Source: Mycobacterium sp.
GTDB lineage: Bacteria; Actinomycetota; Actinomycetes; Mycobacteriales; Mycobacteriaceae
Reading direction: 5' to 3'
NCBI GenBank assembly: GCA_025965815.1
Contig: JAOPWF010000771.1
Location: 1-11,878 of the forward strand
DNA length: 11,878 nt
The translations under genes and the position numbers were made by a program. Below the pieces are notes generated by a model that had not been told where the DNA came from, did not search any database, and saw nothing but the letters and a program-made list of their open reading frames with translations. Positions 1-6,988 of this stretch are shown one piece after another. The number at the start of each line of letters is the position of its first letter. The first letter of the stretch is position 1.

Positions 1-979
1 GACTGAAGGGGCTGCGGCCGGCCCGTGTGCGGCGCACGATAGCCAACAGCATGTCGAGCGCCGGCACGAACATCACCGCGACCACCAACAGAAACGGCGA
101 CAGCAGAGCGAACACGTCGCGGGCACCGTAAGCGGTCTGCGAGATCGGGCCGGCGGCTGTGGTCGATGCGGCCGCCAGCATCAGCCCGATCAGCATCGAG
201 CCGGAGTCGCCCATAAAGATCTTCGCCCGGTGAAAGTTGTGCGGCAGAAAGCCCAGGCAGGCGCCGGCGAGCACCACCGAGATCACCGCGGGCGGGTAGA
301 ACAGCACGTCACCGCCGTGATCGCGCAACAGCCCGACGGAGAAGACGCAGATCGCCAGGGCCGTGATCAGACCCAGCCCGGCGGCCAGCCCGTCCAGTCC
401 GTCGACGAAGTTCATCGCGTTGACGATCGACACCGTCAGCGCCAGGGTCAGCAGGATCGACGACACCTGATCCAGCACGATCGTGCCGACGCCGCCGATC
501 GGGATGTAGAGCACACTCCATGCCACACCCATCGTGACCAGCACACTGGCCGCGGTGATCTGACCGGCGAATTTAGTGAGGGCGTCCAGGCCCCACTTGT
601 CGTCGATTAGACCGATGGCCATGATGAGGGCGCCGGCGACCACCACGGCGGGCAGGCCCGACGAGTAGACGAAGCCGCGGGTTAAAGCCGGCAGCTGGGA
701 TGCCAGCAGGACCGCAGTCACCACACCGAGATAGATGGCGAGCCCGCCCATCCGGGGCGTCGGCTGCACGTGCACGTCGCGGTCCCGTGGATACGCGACA
801 GCACCGAGCCGGGTGGCCAGCACCCGGACCCATCCGGTGGCGAAGTAGGTGATGATCGCGGCGGTCAGGCCGACCAGCGCGAGCTCGCGCAGGGGCACGC
901 CCGCGCCCCGATCAGACAGCGCCAGCAAACCGCCGGCCATGCTGTCCGCTGCGATTACCACCGGTGAACCGTACTGCAC
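1..979 (-). CDS. wecA: Decaprenyl-phosphate GlcNAc-1-phosphate transferase WecA (Rfe), 3'-truncated by window edge
   Basis: Integral membrane glycosyl-phosphotransferase of the MraY/WecA family. It transfers GlcNAc-1-phosphate from UDP-GlcNAc to decaprenyl phosphate, the first step of the mycobacterial arabinogalactan linker. The visible 326 codons give a chain of hydrophobic segments with the family motifs in order: IDDKWG near residue 120 (Asp pair), NAMNFVDGLDG near 185, and NFHRAKIFMGDSGS near 250-260. The reading frame is still open at base 2, so the C-terminal part, including the expected HxHH loop, lies outside the window. I chose the GTG at 979-977 because the protein then begins V/M-QYG, matching the start I recall for the M. 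tuberculosis protein (MQYG). It begins 10 bp after the sua5 stop, so it is probably the last visible gene of the prfA-prmC-sua5-wecA transcript. The Shine-Dalgarno is weak. Family assignment is firm and the exact start less so. Confidence 0.95.
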   Translation of the reverse strand, partial: MQYGSPVVIAADSMAGGLLALSDRGAGVPLRELALVGLTAAIITYFATGWVRVLATRLGAVAYPRDRDVHVQPTPRMGGLAIYLGVVTAVLLASQLPALTRGFVYSSGLPAVVVAGALIMAIGLIDDKWGLDALTKFAGQITAASVLVTMGVAWSVLYIPIGGVGTIVLDQVSSILLTLALTVSIVNAMNFVDGLDGLAAGLGLITALAICVFSVGLLRDHGGDVLFYPPAVISVVLAGACLGFLPHNFHRAKIFMGDSGSMLIGLMLAAASTTAAGPISQTAYGARDVFALLSPFLLVVAVMFVPALDMLLAIVRRTRAGRSPFS

Positions 980-989
980 CAAGCTGAGA

Positions 990-1643
990 TCAATCCGTCA
1001 ATGTTGCGGCGTCGAGGCCGAGAACTCCTGCGATGGCGTCCGCGCTCACCGGCCCCGTGCGCAGGATCCGGGGGCTCGCGCCGGTCAGGTCGACGATGGT
1101 TGACGCGGCCTGCTGCACTGACGGTCCGGCCTCCAGATAGACCTCGACGAGGTCGCCGAGCTGGCGGCGCGCGTCATCGGCGGTGACCGCTGCCGGACGC
1201 CCCGAGATGTTGGCGCTCGAGACCGCCATCGGCCCCACCTCGCGCAGCAGCTCGATGGCCACCGGGTGCAGCGGCATACGCAGCATCACGGTCCCCTGCG
1301 CGTCGCCGAGGTCCCATTGCAATGAGGGGGCCTGCGCAACGACGAGGCTCAGGGCGCCGGGCCAGAAGGCGCGGATCAGCTCACGGGCGGCATGCGGAAC
1401 CGTGTACACCAGCCCGTCGATGGTGTGCCAGGAACCGACGAGCACGGGTACGGGCATGTCGCGGCCCCGCCCCTTGGCCGACAGCAGGGCGGACACTGCC
1501 TCACCGTCGAAGGCGTCGGCACCGATTCCGTACACCGTGTCGGTCGGCAACACGACCAGACGACCACCCTTGAGCGCGCTGACCGCCGAGGCGATTCCCG
1601 TCGCGCGGCCCGCGGCGTCGCGGCAGTCGAACAGCTCGGTCAT
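990..1643 (-). CDS. L-threonylcarbamoyladenylate synthase (Sua5/YrdC/TsaC family)
   Basis: 217-residue single-domain YrdC/Sua5 protein. The family makes threonylcarbamoyl-AMP from threonine, bicarbonate and ATP, the first step of t6A37 modification of ANN-decoding tRNAs. Visible signatures are LPTDTVYGIG near residues 32-41, the lysine/arginine-rich KGRGRDMPVPV near 58-68, and VSSANISG near 147-154. It lacks the C-terminal Sua5 domain, so it is the short YrdC/TsaC type. The frame is open further upstream to 1832, but that part overlaps prmC. The ATG at 1643 has GGAG five bases upstream and sits 10 bp after the prmC stop, and it gives the same 217-aa length as M. tuberculosis Rv1301. It lies between prmC and wecA with 10-bp gaps on both sides, which indicates co-transcription. 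Confidence 0.95.
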   Translation of the reverse strand: MTELFDCRDAAGRATGIASAVSALKGGRLVVLPTDTVYGIGADAFDGEAVSALLSAKGRGRDMPVPVLVGSWHTIDGLVYTVPHAARELIRAFWPGALSLVVAQAPSLQWDLGDAQGTVMLRMPLHPVAIELLREVGPMAVSSANISGRPAAVTADDARRQLGDLVEVYLEAGPSVQQAASTIVDLTGASPRILRTGPVSADAIAGVLGLDAATLTD

Positions 1644-1653
1644 GTCTCCAGCC

Positions 1654-2511
1654 TTACCCCTTGCGTCTGGCAGTGACGAACCGGGGCCTGCCGGCCAGAT
1701 CCCGATGGGCGACGACGTCGTCGAAACTTCCTGCACCGGCGAACAATTCCTCCGTCTGCAGTGAAGTGGTGTCGTCGTGCTCGACGGCCACCAGACCGCC
1801 GGGGCACAGCCAGCGCACGGCGAGACCGGCAACGGCGGCGACGATCGTCATACCGTCCGGTCCGCCGAACAGGGCGTGCTGCGGATCATGTTCGGCCACT
1901 TCGGGTTCCAGGACCGCCCCGTCGGGAATGTAGGGCGGGTTGGCGACGACGAGGTCCACAACGCCGTCGAGTTCGGCGAGCAGGCCGGGCGTGGTCACGT
2001 CCGCGAGTCGCAGTTCGACCGAGGTTCCTTCGGCATTCCGTCGGGCGTACTGCAATGCCTCGGCGGAGTCGTCGATCGCGAGGACTTGCGCGGCGGGCCG
2101 CCAGCGGGACAGCGCCATCGCCAGAGCGCCTGAGCCGGTGCACAGGTCGACGATCAGCGGGCCGTCCGGAAGCGACTGCCGGGTTGCCCACTCCAGCAGG
2201 GACTCTGTCTCCGGGCGTGGGATGAACACGCCAGGACCGACTTGCAGGGTGAGCGGCCCGAACGCAGCCGTGCCGAAGAGGTGTTGCAAGGGCACCCGTC
2301 GTGAACGCGCCTCGACGAGATCTGCGTACTGGGCGAAGAACGAGTCGTCAGGCGGGTCGAGCAGGGCCAACCGGCCGCGCGACACGCCGGCCACGTGCGC
2401 GGCGAGTTCCTCCGCGTCGACTCTGGCCGACGCGATTCCGGCCGCAGCGAGTACCGCCGCCGCATCGTCGATCGCTTGCCGGAGCCGCACCGTTGCGCCG
2501 GTCCGCATCAT
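1654..2511 (-). CDS. prmC: Release factor glutamine methyltransferase PrmC (HemK)
   Basis: 285-residue SAM-dependent N5-glutamine methyltransferase. It methylates the Gln of the GGQ motif in class I release factors, which raises the rate of peptide release. The N-terminal helical substrate-recognition domain spans roughly residues 8-85. The Rossmann domain follows, with FIPRPETE at 96-103, the SAM-binding loop DLCTGSGAL at 122-130, and the catalytic NPPYIP at 191-196, which contacts the target glutamine. The start overlaps the prfA stop as ATGA (2511-2508), so the two are translationally coupled. A second ATG lies one codon later. Its substrate RF1 is encoded by the gene directly upstream, which fits a dedicated modification pair. 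No damage is visible. Confidence 0.96.
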   Translation of the reverse strand: MMRTGATVRLRQAIDDAAAVLAAAGIASARVDAEELAAHVAGVSRGRLALLDPPDDSFFAQYADLVEARSRRVPLQHLFGTAAFGPLTLQVGPGVFIPRPETESLLEWATRQSLPDGPLIVDLCTGSGALAMALSRWRPAAQVLAIDDSAEALQYARRNAEGTSVELRLADVTTPGLLAELDGVVDLVVANPPYIPDGAVLEPEVAEHDPQHALFGGPDGMTIVAAVAGLAVRWLCPGGLVAVEHDDTTSLQTEELFAGAGSFDDVVAHRDLAGRPRFVTARRKG

Positions 2512-3593
2512 GCCTGTTGCAGCCTGGACTGCTTGTCGGCGGCGGCCAGCGCGTCGAACAACGCGTCCAGATCGCCGTCGAGGACCTGGTCGAGGTTATG
2601 CGACTTGAAGCCGATCCGGTGGTCGGTGATCCGGTTCTCCGGGAAGTTGTATGTGCGGATGCGCTCGCTGCGGTCCACCGTGCGGATCTGGCTGGCGCGG
2701 TCGGCCGACGCGTCGGCGAGGGCCTGTTCCTCCGCCTGCACCTGCAGTCGCGCCGCCAGCACCAGCATGGCGCGGGCCTTGTTCTGCAACTGGGAACGCT
2801 CGTTCTGGCACGTCACCACGATGCCGGTGGGCAGATGCGTAATGCGCACCGCGGAGTCGGTGGTGTTAACGCCCTGTCCCCCCTTGCCCGAGGAGCGGTA
2901 CACATCGATACGCAGGTCGGATTCGTCGATCTCGACTTGGCCGACTTCCTCCGGTTCCGGGTAGACCAGCACGCCCGCGGCCGAAGTATGCACGCGGCCC
3001 TGCGACTCGGTCACCGGCACACGCTGAACCCGGTGAACACCACCTTCGAACTTCAGTCGCGACCACACCCCGTCGGCGGAATCGCCCTTGCTGCCGATCG
3101 ACAGCGTCGCTTCCTTGTAACCACCCAGGTCGGAGAACGTCTCATCGAGCACAGTGACGTTCCAGCCGTGCCGCTCGGCGTACCGGATGTACATCCGCGC
3201 CAGGTCGGCGGCGAACAGCGCCGACTCCTCGCCGCCCTCGCCGGACTTCACCTCCAGCACGATGTCATCGGCGTCGTGCGGATCGCGGGGGGCCAGCATG
3301 TCGCTCAGCTGGGTCTCCAACTCGTCAACTTGGGCGGCGAGTTCTGGGACTTCGGCGGCGAACGACTCGTCGTCGGCGCCGAGTTCGCGGGCCGCTTCGA
3401 GATCTCCGCGCGCCGCTTCGAGCTTGCGGTACGTCGAAACGATGGGCGCGATCTGGGCGAAGCGTCGGCCCACCTTGCGCGCGTTGCCGGCATTCGCGTG
3501 CAGTTCCGGATCCGACAACTGGCGTTCCAGGTCGGCATGCTCAGCGAGCAGTCCCTCGATCGCGGGCGTGTTATCGCCCCGGTCCTGCGTCAC
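2508..3593 (-). CDS. prfA: Peptide chain release factor 1 (RF1)
   Basis: 361-residue class I release factor recognising UAA and UAG in the ribosomal A site and triggering hydrolysis of peptidyl-tRNA. The codon-recognition tripeptide is PVT at 193-195, in the context [14 protein letters not shown]. The catalytic GGQ is at 238-240 inside [17 protein letters not shown]. The N-terminal helical region and the conserved SGEGGEES segment (117-124) are present. The frame is open upstream to 3638, but I chose the GTG at 3593-3591 because AGGAGG ends 8 bases before it and the length then matches actinobacterial RF1. The preceding intergenic stretch holds a hairpin. The stop overlaps the prmC start by 4 nt. 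Confidence 0.97.
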   Translation of the reverse strand: MTQDRGDNTPAIEGLLAEHADLERQLSDPELHANAGNARKVGRRFAQIAPIVSTYRKLEAARGDLEAARELGADDESFAAEVPELAAQVDELETQLSDMLAPRDPHDADDIVLEVKSGEGGEESALFAADLARMYIRYAERHGWNVTVLDETFSDLGGYKEATLSIGSKGDSADGVWSRLKFEGGVHRVQRVPVTESQGRVHTSAAGVLVYPEPEEVGQVEIDESDLRIDVYRSSGKGGQGVNTTDSAVRITHLPTGIVVTCQNERSQLQNKARAMLVLAARLQVQAEEQALADASADRASQIRTVDRSERIRTYNFPENRITDHRIGFKSHNLDQVLDGDLDALFDALAAADKQSRLQQA

Positions 3594-3638
3594 CTGTACC
3601 ACCTCCTGCTTTGCCAGTCTGTATTGCCCCGAACGCAA

Positions 3639-3681
3639 ACCGACGCCCGGCCTGCGCGGATGCGACAGATCGGGCGTCGGT
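3639..3681 (-). terminator. Terminator-like or attenuator hairpin between rpmE and prfA
   Basis: Two perfect 11-bp inverted arms (3639-3649 and 3671-3681, arm accgacgcccg) flank a 21-nt loop, 7 nt after the rpmE stop. Read in the direction of transcription (minus) the stem is followed by TTTG only, so the U-tract is minimal, as is common for mycobacterial hairpin terminators. It could end rpmE transcription partly and let some polymerase read into prfA, or it could stabilise the rpmE mRNA 3' end. The stem is seen directly. Its termination activity is inferred. Confidence 0.6.
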
Positions 3682-3688
3682 AAGGCAA

Positions 3689-3928
3689 CTACTTGTCGGC
3701 TTCAGCCGTATCTGCTGCGGCCTTGCGCTTGCCGTAGCGCTTCTCGAAGCGGGCCACACGGCCGCCACTGTCGAGAATCTTCTGCTTGCCGGTGTAGAAG
3801 GGATGGCACTGCGAGCAGACCTCAACGTTGATACGGCCGCTGTCCTTGGTGCTGTGAGTCTGGAAGGTGTTGCCACAGCCGCAGACCACGGTGGTCTCGA
3901 CATAGGCGGGGTGAATACCCGATTTCAT
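3689..3928 (-). CDS. rpmE: 50S ribosomal protein L31 (zinc-binding C+ form)
   Basis: 79-residue bacterial L31, a surface protein of the large ribosomal subunit. Four cysteines in CxC and CxxC pairs (C16, C18, C38, C41) form the zinc site, so this is the zinc-containing C+ paralogue, not the zinc-free form induced on zinc starvation. The start MKSGIHPAY is typical of the family, and AGAGGA lies about 6 bases upstream of the ATG at 3928. The basic C-terminal tail with KRYGKRK is also typical. The 5' side is a long intergenic region with a possible promoter, so rpmE is probably the first gene of the rpmE-prfA-prmC-sua5-wecA unit. Confidence 0.97.
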   Translation of the reverse strand: MKSGIHPAYVETTVVCGCGNTFQTHSTKDSGRINVEVCSQCHPFYTGKQKILDSGGRVARFEKRYGKRKAAADTAEADK

Positions 3929-4006
3929 GGTGTCCTCTTCATTCGTTGGCCGCCGGGTCGCCCGTCCCTGACCTGGAAGATCGGGCGTGAACCGGAACCG
4001 AGGTGG

Positions 4007-4022
4007 TTGACGGTCAATTATG
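4007..4022 (-). promoter_or_regulatory. Candidate rpmE promoter -10 with overlapping 11-bp palindrome
   Basis: On the minus strand, CATAAT (4022-4017) resembles a SigA -10 element and would place the transcript start about 80 nt before the rpmE ATG. No good -35 hexamer is found at 17 bp. Directly downstream, overlapping the expected start site, is the palindrome TTGAC-G-GTCAA (4007-4017), a possible operator. Both are short, so this is a weak call. Confidence 0.3.
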
Positions 4023-4100
4023 CCAGGCCAACCGTCACACGCCTAAACGCGGCGGGGTTGGTCGCTATTCCTCACCGGCCGTCGACCCGGCAGCCGCCGC

Positions 4101-4117
4101 ATCTCACATTATGAGAT
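4101..4117. repeat. 17-bp inverted repeat upstream of rpmE
   Basis: Perfect 6-bp arms ATCTCA and TGAGAT are separated by CATTA. On the minus strand the centre reads CATAATG, which is -10-like, so it may be an operator in a second rpmE promoter. A chance palindrome is possible. Confidence 0.3.
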
Positions 4118-4311
4118 GGCAACCGATAGCGGCAGCAAACGGCTCCGATGGCGGAAGCGCTCGTAATCGGAATATCTGCAAAGGCGGTCGCACCTCAGAC
4201 AATTCTACCGTGTTGCCGCAGGAGGCCCTGGGTAGCCGATAGAACTGCGACGCACAAGCTCTTACACAGATGACGAAGGTCGCCAACGATACGAAGGAGG
4301 AGAGACGCTCA

Positions 4312-4522
4312 ATGAAGTCTGGCCGAGGGCGCACTCGCCGCTGGAATCGGTTTTGCCGCGGTCGGCCTCGGCGCGGGCGTGGCGGGAGCAGATCCCGTGC
4401 CTCCTCCGCCGCCGCCGGTACCCGCTATGCCGACGCCGCCCCCTGTCCCTGAGGTCCGGGCCGTTCCGGAGGTTCCGCAGCCACCGCCAATCCCGGAATT
4501 TCCGCCGATTCCGCAGCCATAG
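4312..4522 (+). pseudogene. Small secreted proline-rich protein gene, frameshifted after the start
   Basis: A strong ribosome binding site (AAGGAGGAGAG from 4294) precedes the ATG at 4312, but the frame from that ATG becomes a meaningless Arg-rich reading. One base forward, from about 4322 to the TAG at 4520-4522, the sequence encodes AEGALAAGIGFAAVGLGAG followed by a likely signal-peptidase site VAGA|DP and a Pro-rich tail (repeated PPP, PIPEF and PIPQP units). This is the layout of a small exported mycobacterial protein. The downstream frame has its own stop at 4313-4315 and no ATG or GTG in the right place. Removing one base near 4320 would join MKS to AEGAL and give an intact product of about 69 residues. 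I therefore call it a +1 frameshifted gene. A sequence error or an unusual CTG start (4319) cannot be excluded. Function unknown. Confidence 0.6.
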
Positions 4523-4548
4523 TGTTGAGGTAGCCGGCGTCTCCAGGA

Positions 4549-4592
4549 ACGATCGCCCTGTAACTGACATCGGTCAGCGGCGGGACGATCGT
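4549..4592. terminator. Nested hairpin between the two small secreted-protein genes
   Basis: Outer arms acgatcg (4549-4555) and cgatcgt (4586-4592) are continued by ccc/ggg (4556-4558 with 4582-4584, one bulged A). They enclose a second stem CTGAC-ATCG-GTCAG (4564-4577). It starts 27 nt after the stop of the upstream plus-strand gene. There is no U-tract. A U-less terminator or mRNA-stabilising element is the most likely role. The structure is seen and the role inferred. Confidence 0.4.
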
Positions 4593-4651
4593 CGTTGGTG
4601 CCGCCGGCGGCGATGACCCGAAGTGTTAGTAGCGGTATCGAGCGGTTAGGC

Positions 4652-4657
4652 GATAAT
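4652..4657 (+). promoter_or_regulatory. Candidate -10 element for the secreted-protein gene at 4688
   Basis: GATAAT matches the SigA -10 consensus at 5 of 6 positions and would start transcription about 24 nt before the ATG at 4688, leaving just enough leader for the Shine-Dalgarno AAGGAG (4676-4681). I find no convincing -35 at 16-19 bp. Confidence 0.35.
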
Positions 4658-4687
4658 CCCCAGGAGCACCGAGACAAGGAGCTGCAC

Positions 4688-5053
4688 ATGCATCTCACCC
4701 AACTGGTCGCCGGAGCGATAGTGGGCAGTACGTTGGGTTTGGCCGCCGTGGCCTTCGGCGCCGCTGTGGCCAGCGCAGACCCGGCGATTACCCCGTCCAT
4801 TGATCTTCCGGCCCTGCAGGGCCCGCTGCCGCTGAAGCCCAATCACGACGACGAGTGGTACGGCGACGACCGCGGTCGCCGCGGACACGACGATGGCGGA
4901 GGCTATCCGTGGGGATGGGGGCCGCCTCCGCCGGTGCGCTGGAACGGACCGGGACCCTTCCAGTACTACAACTACTGGGTCACGCCGGTGTTCGACGATT
5001 ACCGGCACGCCTGGGGGTTTTGGATCCCGGGCTTCTGGGTGCCGCTGATCTAA
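4688..5053 (+). CDS. Small secreted Trp/Tyr/Gly-rich mycobacterial protein of unknown function
   Basis: 121-residue protein with a clear Sec signal peptide: a short N-terminus, a hydrophobic core (LVAGAIVGSTLGLAAVAFG) and an ASA|DP cleavage site near residue 30. The mature part begins with a Pro-rich linker, then an acidic and basic patch (HDDEW, DDRGRRGHDD), a GGGYPWGWGPPPP turn-rich stretch, and an aromatic C-terminus with PFQYYNYW and WGFWIPGFWVP. About ten Trp residues in roughly 90 mature residues is extreme. There are no Cys. The frame is open upstream to 4595, but the ATG at 4688 has AAGGAG six bases before it and starts the signal peptide. It does not match a family I can name. The composition suggests a small cell-wall or surface-associated protein. 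The gene just upstream encodes another small exported protein, so the two may be related in role. Confidence 0.8.
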   Translation: MHLTQLVAGAIVGSTLGLAAVAFGAAVASADPAITPSIDLPALQGPLPLKPNHDDEWYGDDRGRRGHDDGGGYPWGWGPPPPVRWNGPGPFQYYNYWVTPVFDDYRHAWGFWIPGFWVPLI

Positions 5054-5105
5054 CGGAAGGCTCCTAGCCGAACGCTGCGGCGGGCGTCTGCTGCTGCGCC
5101 GACAG

Positions 5106-5675
5106 TCAAGCCAGACCGGCTTTGCGGCCTGCCAGCACGAGCAGGATGTCGCGGATCGGCCCGGTCACCGGTTCACCGCGTCCCACCGTGAACGCGGCGT
5201 CGGTGGCGCGAAGGCGACCCGCGGAAGCGATGCCTCGGGTTGAGCGGAAAGCGCGTCGCCCACAGCCGTTCGGCGGCGGCGACGGCGACGGCCGCCGGCA
5301 TGCGCCGTTCGATGCCCAACGGGATCGCGATGTCCTGGCCGTGGACCAGCACGTCCATCAAGAGGCTCCGTCTCGGCGGTGCCGAGCGGCCGGCGACGTG
5401 AACCCACCACGGCGCGCAGGGCCGCCGTTACCTGCTGGGGAGACCTGGTGTCTTCGCGCGCGAGCCTCGACACCATCGCGTTGAGGCGAAATCCCGATCG
5501 AACGGCCTCAATTGCCATCGTCGTCGGGGTGACGTGTAAATGCGTGAGGTGGGCCGCGACCTCGCGCACAGGCCAACCGGTGCAGAGCGACGGTGTGGAC
5601 CACGGTCGGCGTACCGGACGGCCGTCGTGTCCTGGTCGCCCGCTCGCGAAGCAGCTGCTGGATGGTCTCCGCCAC
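5106..5675 (-). pseudogene. Mycothiol-dependent maleylpyruvate isomerase-like (DinB fold) protein, multiply frameshifted
   Basis: Family-typical segments appear in order but in different minus-strand frames. VAETIQQLLRERA starts at the GTG 5675. WSTPSLCTGWPVREVAAHL through AALRAVVGSRRRPLGT lies in a second frame (about 5600-5370). MMDVLVHGQDIAIPLG through FPLNPRHRFRG is in a third (about 5361-5230). RLRATDAAFTVGRGEPVTG to RKAGLA and the TGA at 5108-5106 is back in the first. Three shifts in the same direction restore the starting frame. The family is the TIGR03083 / maleylpyruvate isomerase N-terminal type, whose metal ligands include the His of VAAHLT and of DVLVHGQD. Both survive as sequence. 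Intact relatives are about 200 aa and often unannotated in substrate. As it stands no full-length product can be made. It is divergent from tetR. Confidence 0.75.
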
Positions 5676-5705
5676 GATGGATTCACCCCACTCCAGTATT
5701 GGTGA

Positions 5706-5776
5706 ACAGAAGTCGAAATCTGTCTACTCGGCATACGGTGGCATAGCGGCACGGCACCTGTCTGCGACTTGGCAGA
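5706..5776. promoter_or_regulatory. Divergent promoter region between the DinB-like pseudogene and tetR, with two short inverted repeats
   Basis: The 138-bp gap holds ACAGA-N8-TCTGT (5706-5723) and TCTGC-N6-GCAGA (5761-5776), the latter about 40 bp before the tetR start. TetR proteins bind short palindromes in such divergent regions, so these are candidate operators. Arms are only 5 bp and no confident -10/-35 pair is visible. Confidence 0.25.
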
Positions 5777-5813
5777 ATGTTTTTGATTTGGAAGCAGAGC
5801 ACGGGAGGCCAGT

Positions 5814-6425
5814 GTGGTGACGGGCGGCACGGCCACCAGGAACATTCGCGATCGGTTGATCGACGCGGCCGAAGTGTGTCTCAGCGCCAAGGGAATTCAC
5901 GCCACCACGGTCTCCGAGGTTGCCGAGGTGGCCGGGGTGTCACGGGGCTGGCTGTACCGGCACTTCTCGGACAAGGCGACACTGCTGGGCAGCGCGATCG
6001 TGCGCCTCAACGATGCCTTCTGGTCGCAGTCGCACGCCGCACTCGCCCAGGTCGACGGCATCGACCAGCAATTCGCTGCCGGAGTGCGGCTCGGCCGGAC
6101 CGCCTATGACGACCCCGGCGCGCTGGTGATGAAGCTGCGACTGGAGGAGCCCGAGGATTTCGCGGCGTGCGCCGGCGCCGGCGTGCAGGGACTGGTTCCT
6201 GACCTGGCGGCGTTCTGGCGGCCGTACCTGCTCGAAGCCCGCGATCGCGGCGAGATCCACCGGGACACCGACGTCGCGGAGGCGTCCGAATGGGTCGCGC
6301 GGGTGCTGATCTCGCTGGCCACTGTCCCCGGTGACACGCTCGACCCGGGTGATCCGGTCCAGGTTCTCCGGCACATCCGGCGCTATGTGATGCCCGGGTT
6401 GCGGGCGGATCCCGCCGAGCTGTAG
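5814..6425 (+). CDS. TetR/AcrR-family transcriptional regulator
   Basis: 203-residue one-component repressor. The N-terminal TetR DNA-binding domain is clear: helix 1 around RDRLIDAAEVCLSAKG (residues 12-27), then TTVSEVAEVAGVSRGWLYRHFSDKATLL (31-58) with the recognition helix GVSRGWLYRHF. The C-terminal ligand-binding half is helical and not assignable to a ligand class. Two tandem GTG codons (5814 and 5817) can start translation. GGGAGG at 5803-5808 suits either. The gene is divergent from the broken DinB-like gene, the usual arrangement of a TetR and its target, so its original target may be lost. Its last 43 bp overlap the 3' end of the convergent padR gene. Confidence 0.92.
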   Translation: MVTGGTATRNIRDRLIDAAEVCLSAKGIHATTVSEVAEVAGVSRGWLYRHFSDKATLLGSAIVRLNDAFWSQSHAALAQVDGIDQQFAAGVRLGRTAYDDPGALVMKLRLEEPEDFAACAGAGVQGLVPDLAAFWRPYLLEARDRGEIHRDTDVAEASEWVARVLISLATVPGDTLDPGDPVQVLRHIRRYVMPGLRADPAEL

Positions 6426-6988
6426 CCGTTCTCAGCGTCGGCCGGAACGAAGCTGAACTCGCCTGCCGACACCCGGCGCAACATCGCCCGCGTCCACGCC
6501 GCGTTGGCGGCGAACGTCCCGCGCCACAGGTCGAGCAGATGCTGAGCGTGCGGCGGTTCGGCGGCGTCGGGCCAGTAGGCCTTCATCGCGTCCAGTTCGG
6601 CGTCGATGGCCTCGGCGGTCGACAGCCGCTCGGCCAGCAGGGCTTCGACGCGCTCGCGTGGCAGACACCGCATGAACGCGATGCCTGCGCCGAACTGTTC
6701 GATGTCGGGGCTGCGCAACGCCGTCTCGAGCAGCCGGAAGAACTCTGCGTCCCCCTCGGCGGTCACCTCGTAAGCCACGCGCGCCGGGCCCTGCGGGCTG
6801 TCCTGCTTCCCCGACGACTGCAGCTTCCCTTCGCGCGCAAGCTGTTTGACGGCGTGGTAGATGGACGGCGGCTTCACCGCGGTCCAGGTGTCTACGCGCC
6901 ACGACACCAGTTCGCGGTGGATCGCATACCCGTGCGCGCGGCCACGCGTCCGGACCATACCCAGGACCAGCAACCGGACGGTCGACAT
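6383..6988 (-). CDS. PadR-family transcriptional regulator
   Basis: 201-residue PadR regulator. The winged-helix N-terminus covers about residues 1-85: VRLLVLGMVRTRGRAHGYAIHREL, then PPSIYHAVKQLAREGKL as recognition helix, and a wing ending in ARVAYEVTAEGDAEF. The C-terminal part is a helical dimerisation region with AMLRRVSAGEF. I chose the ATG at 6988 because it overlaps the stop of the upstream VOC gene as TGATG. A GTG or ATG further up to 7003 would overlap that gene more. The coupling says VOC-like protein and PadR were made from one mRNA, and PadR repressors commonly regulate their own operon. A near-perfect palindrome in front of the operon is the obvious operator candidate. Its 3' end overlaps tetR tail to tail by 43 bp. 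Confidence 0.9.
   Translation of the reverse strand: MSTVRLLVLGMVRTRGRAHGYAIHRELVSWRVDTWTAVKPPSIYHAVKQLAREGKLQSSGKQDSPQGPARVAYEVTAEGDAEFFRLLETALRSPDIEQFGAGIAFMRCLPRERVEALLAERLSTAEAIDAELDAMKAYWPDAAEPPHAQHLLDLWRGTFAANAAWTRAMLRRVSAGEFSFVPADAENGYSSAGSARNPGIT

Larger units (their letters stand above)
3929..4311. other. Intergenic region upstream of rpmE
   Basis: This 383-bp stretch between the divergent rpmE (minus) and the small secreted-protein gene (plus) has no convincing gene. It holds a candidate rpmE promoter element, two short inverted repeats (4007-4017 and 4101-4117), and the Shine-Dalgarno of the plus-strand gene (AAGGAGG at 4294-4300). The one open frame on the minus strand across 4104-4334 has no ribosome binding site and no family-like sequence. 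Confidence 0.6.

Noticed and set aside
230-610. Plus-strand open frame over wecA
   Set aside because: Asp/Arg/His/Gln-rich translation typical of antisense to a hydrophobic membrane protein gene.
1183-1764. Plus-strand open frame over sua5 and prmC
   Set aside because: Antisense shadow; no ribosome binding site and it crosses a real gene junction.
2301-3683. 460-codon plus-strand open frame antisense to prmC and prfA
   Set aside because: High-GC shadow of two intact conserved genes; no family motif or start signal.
4104-4334. 76-codon minus-strand frame upstream of rpmE
   Set aside because: No ribosome binding site, no recognisable sequence, and it runs over the start of the plus-strand secreted-protein gene.
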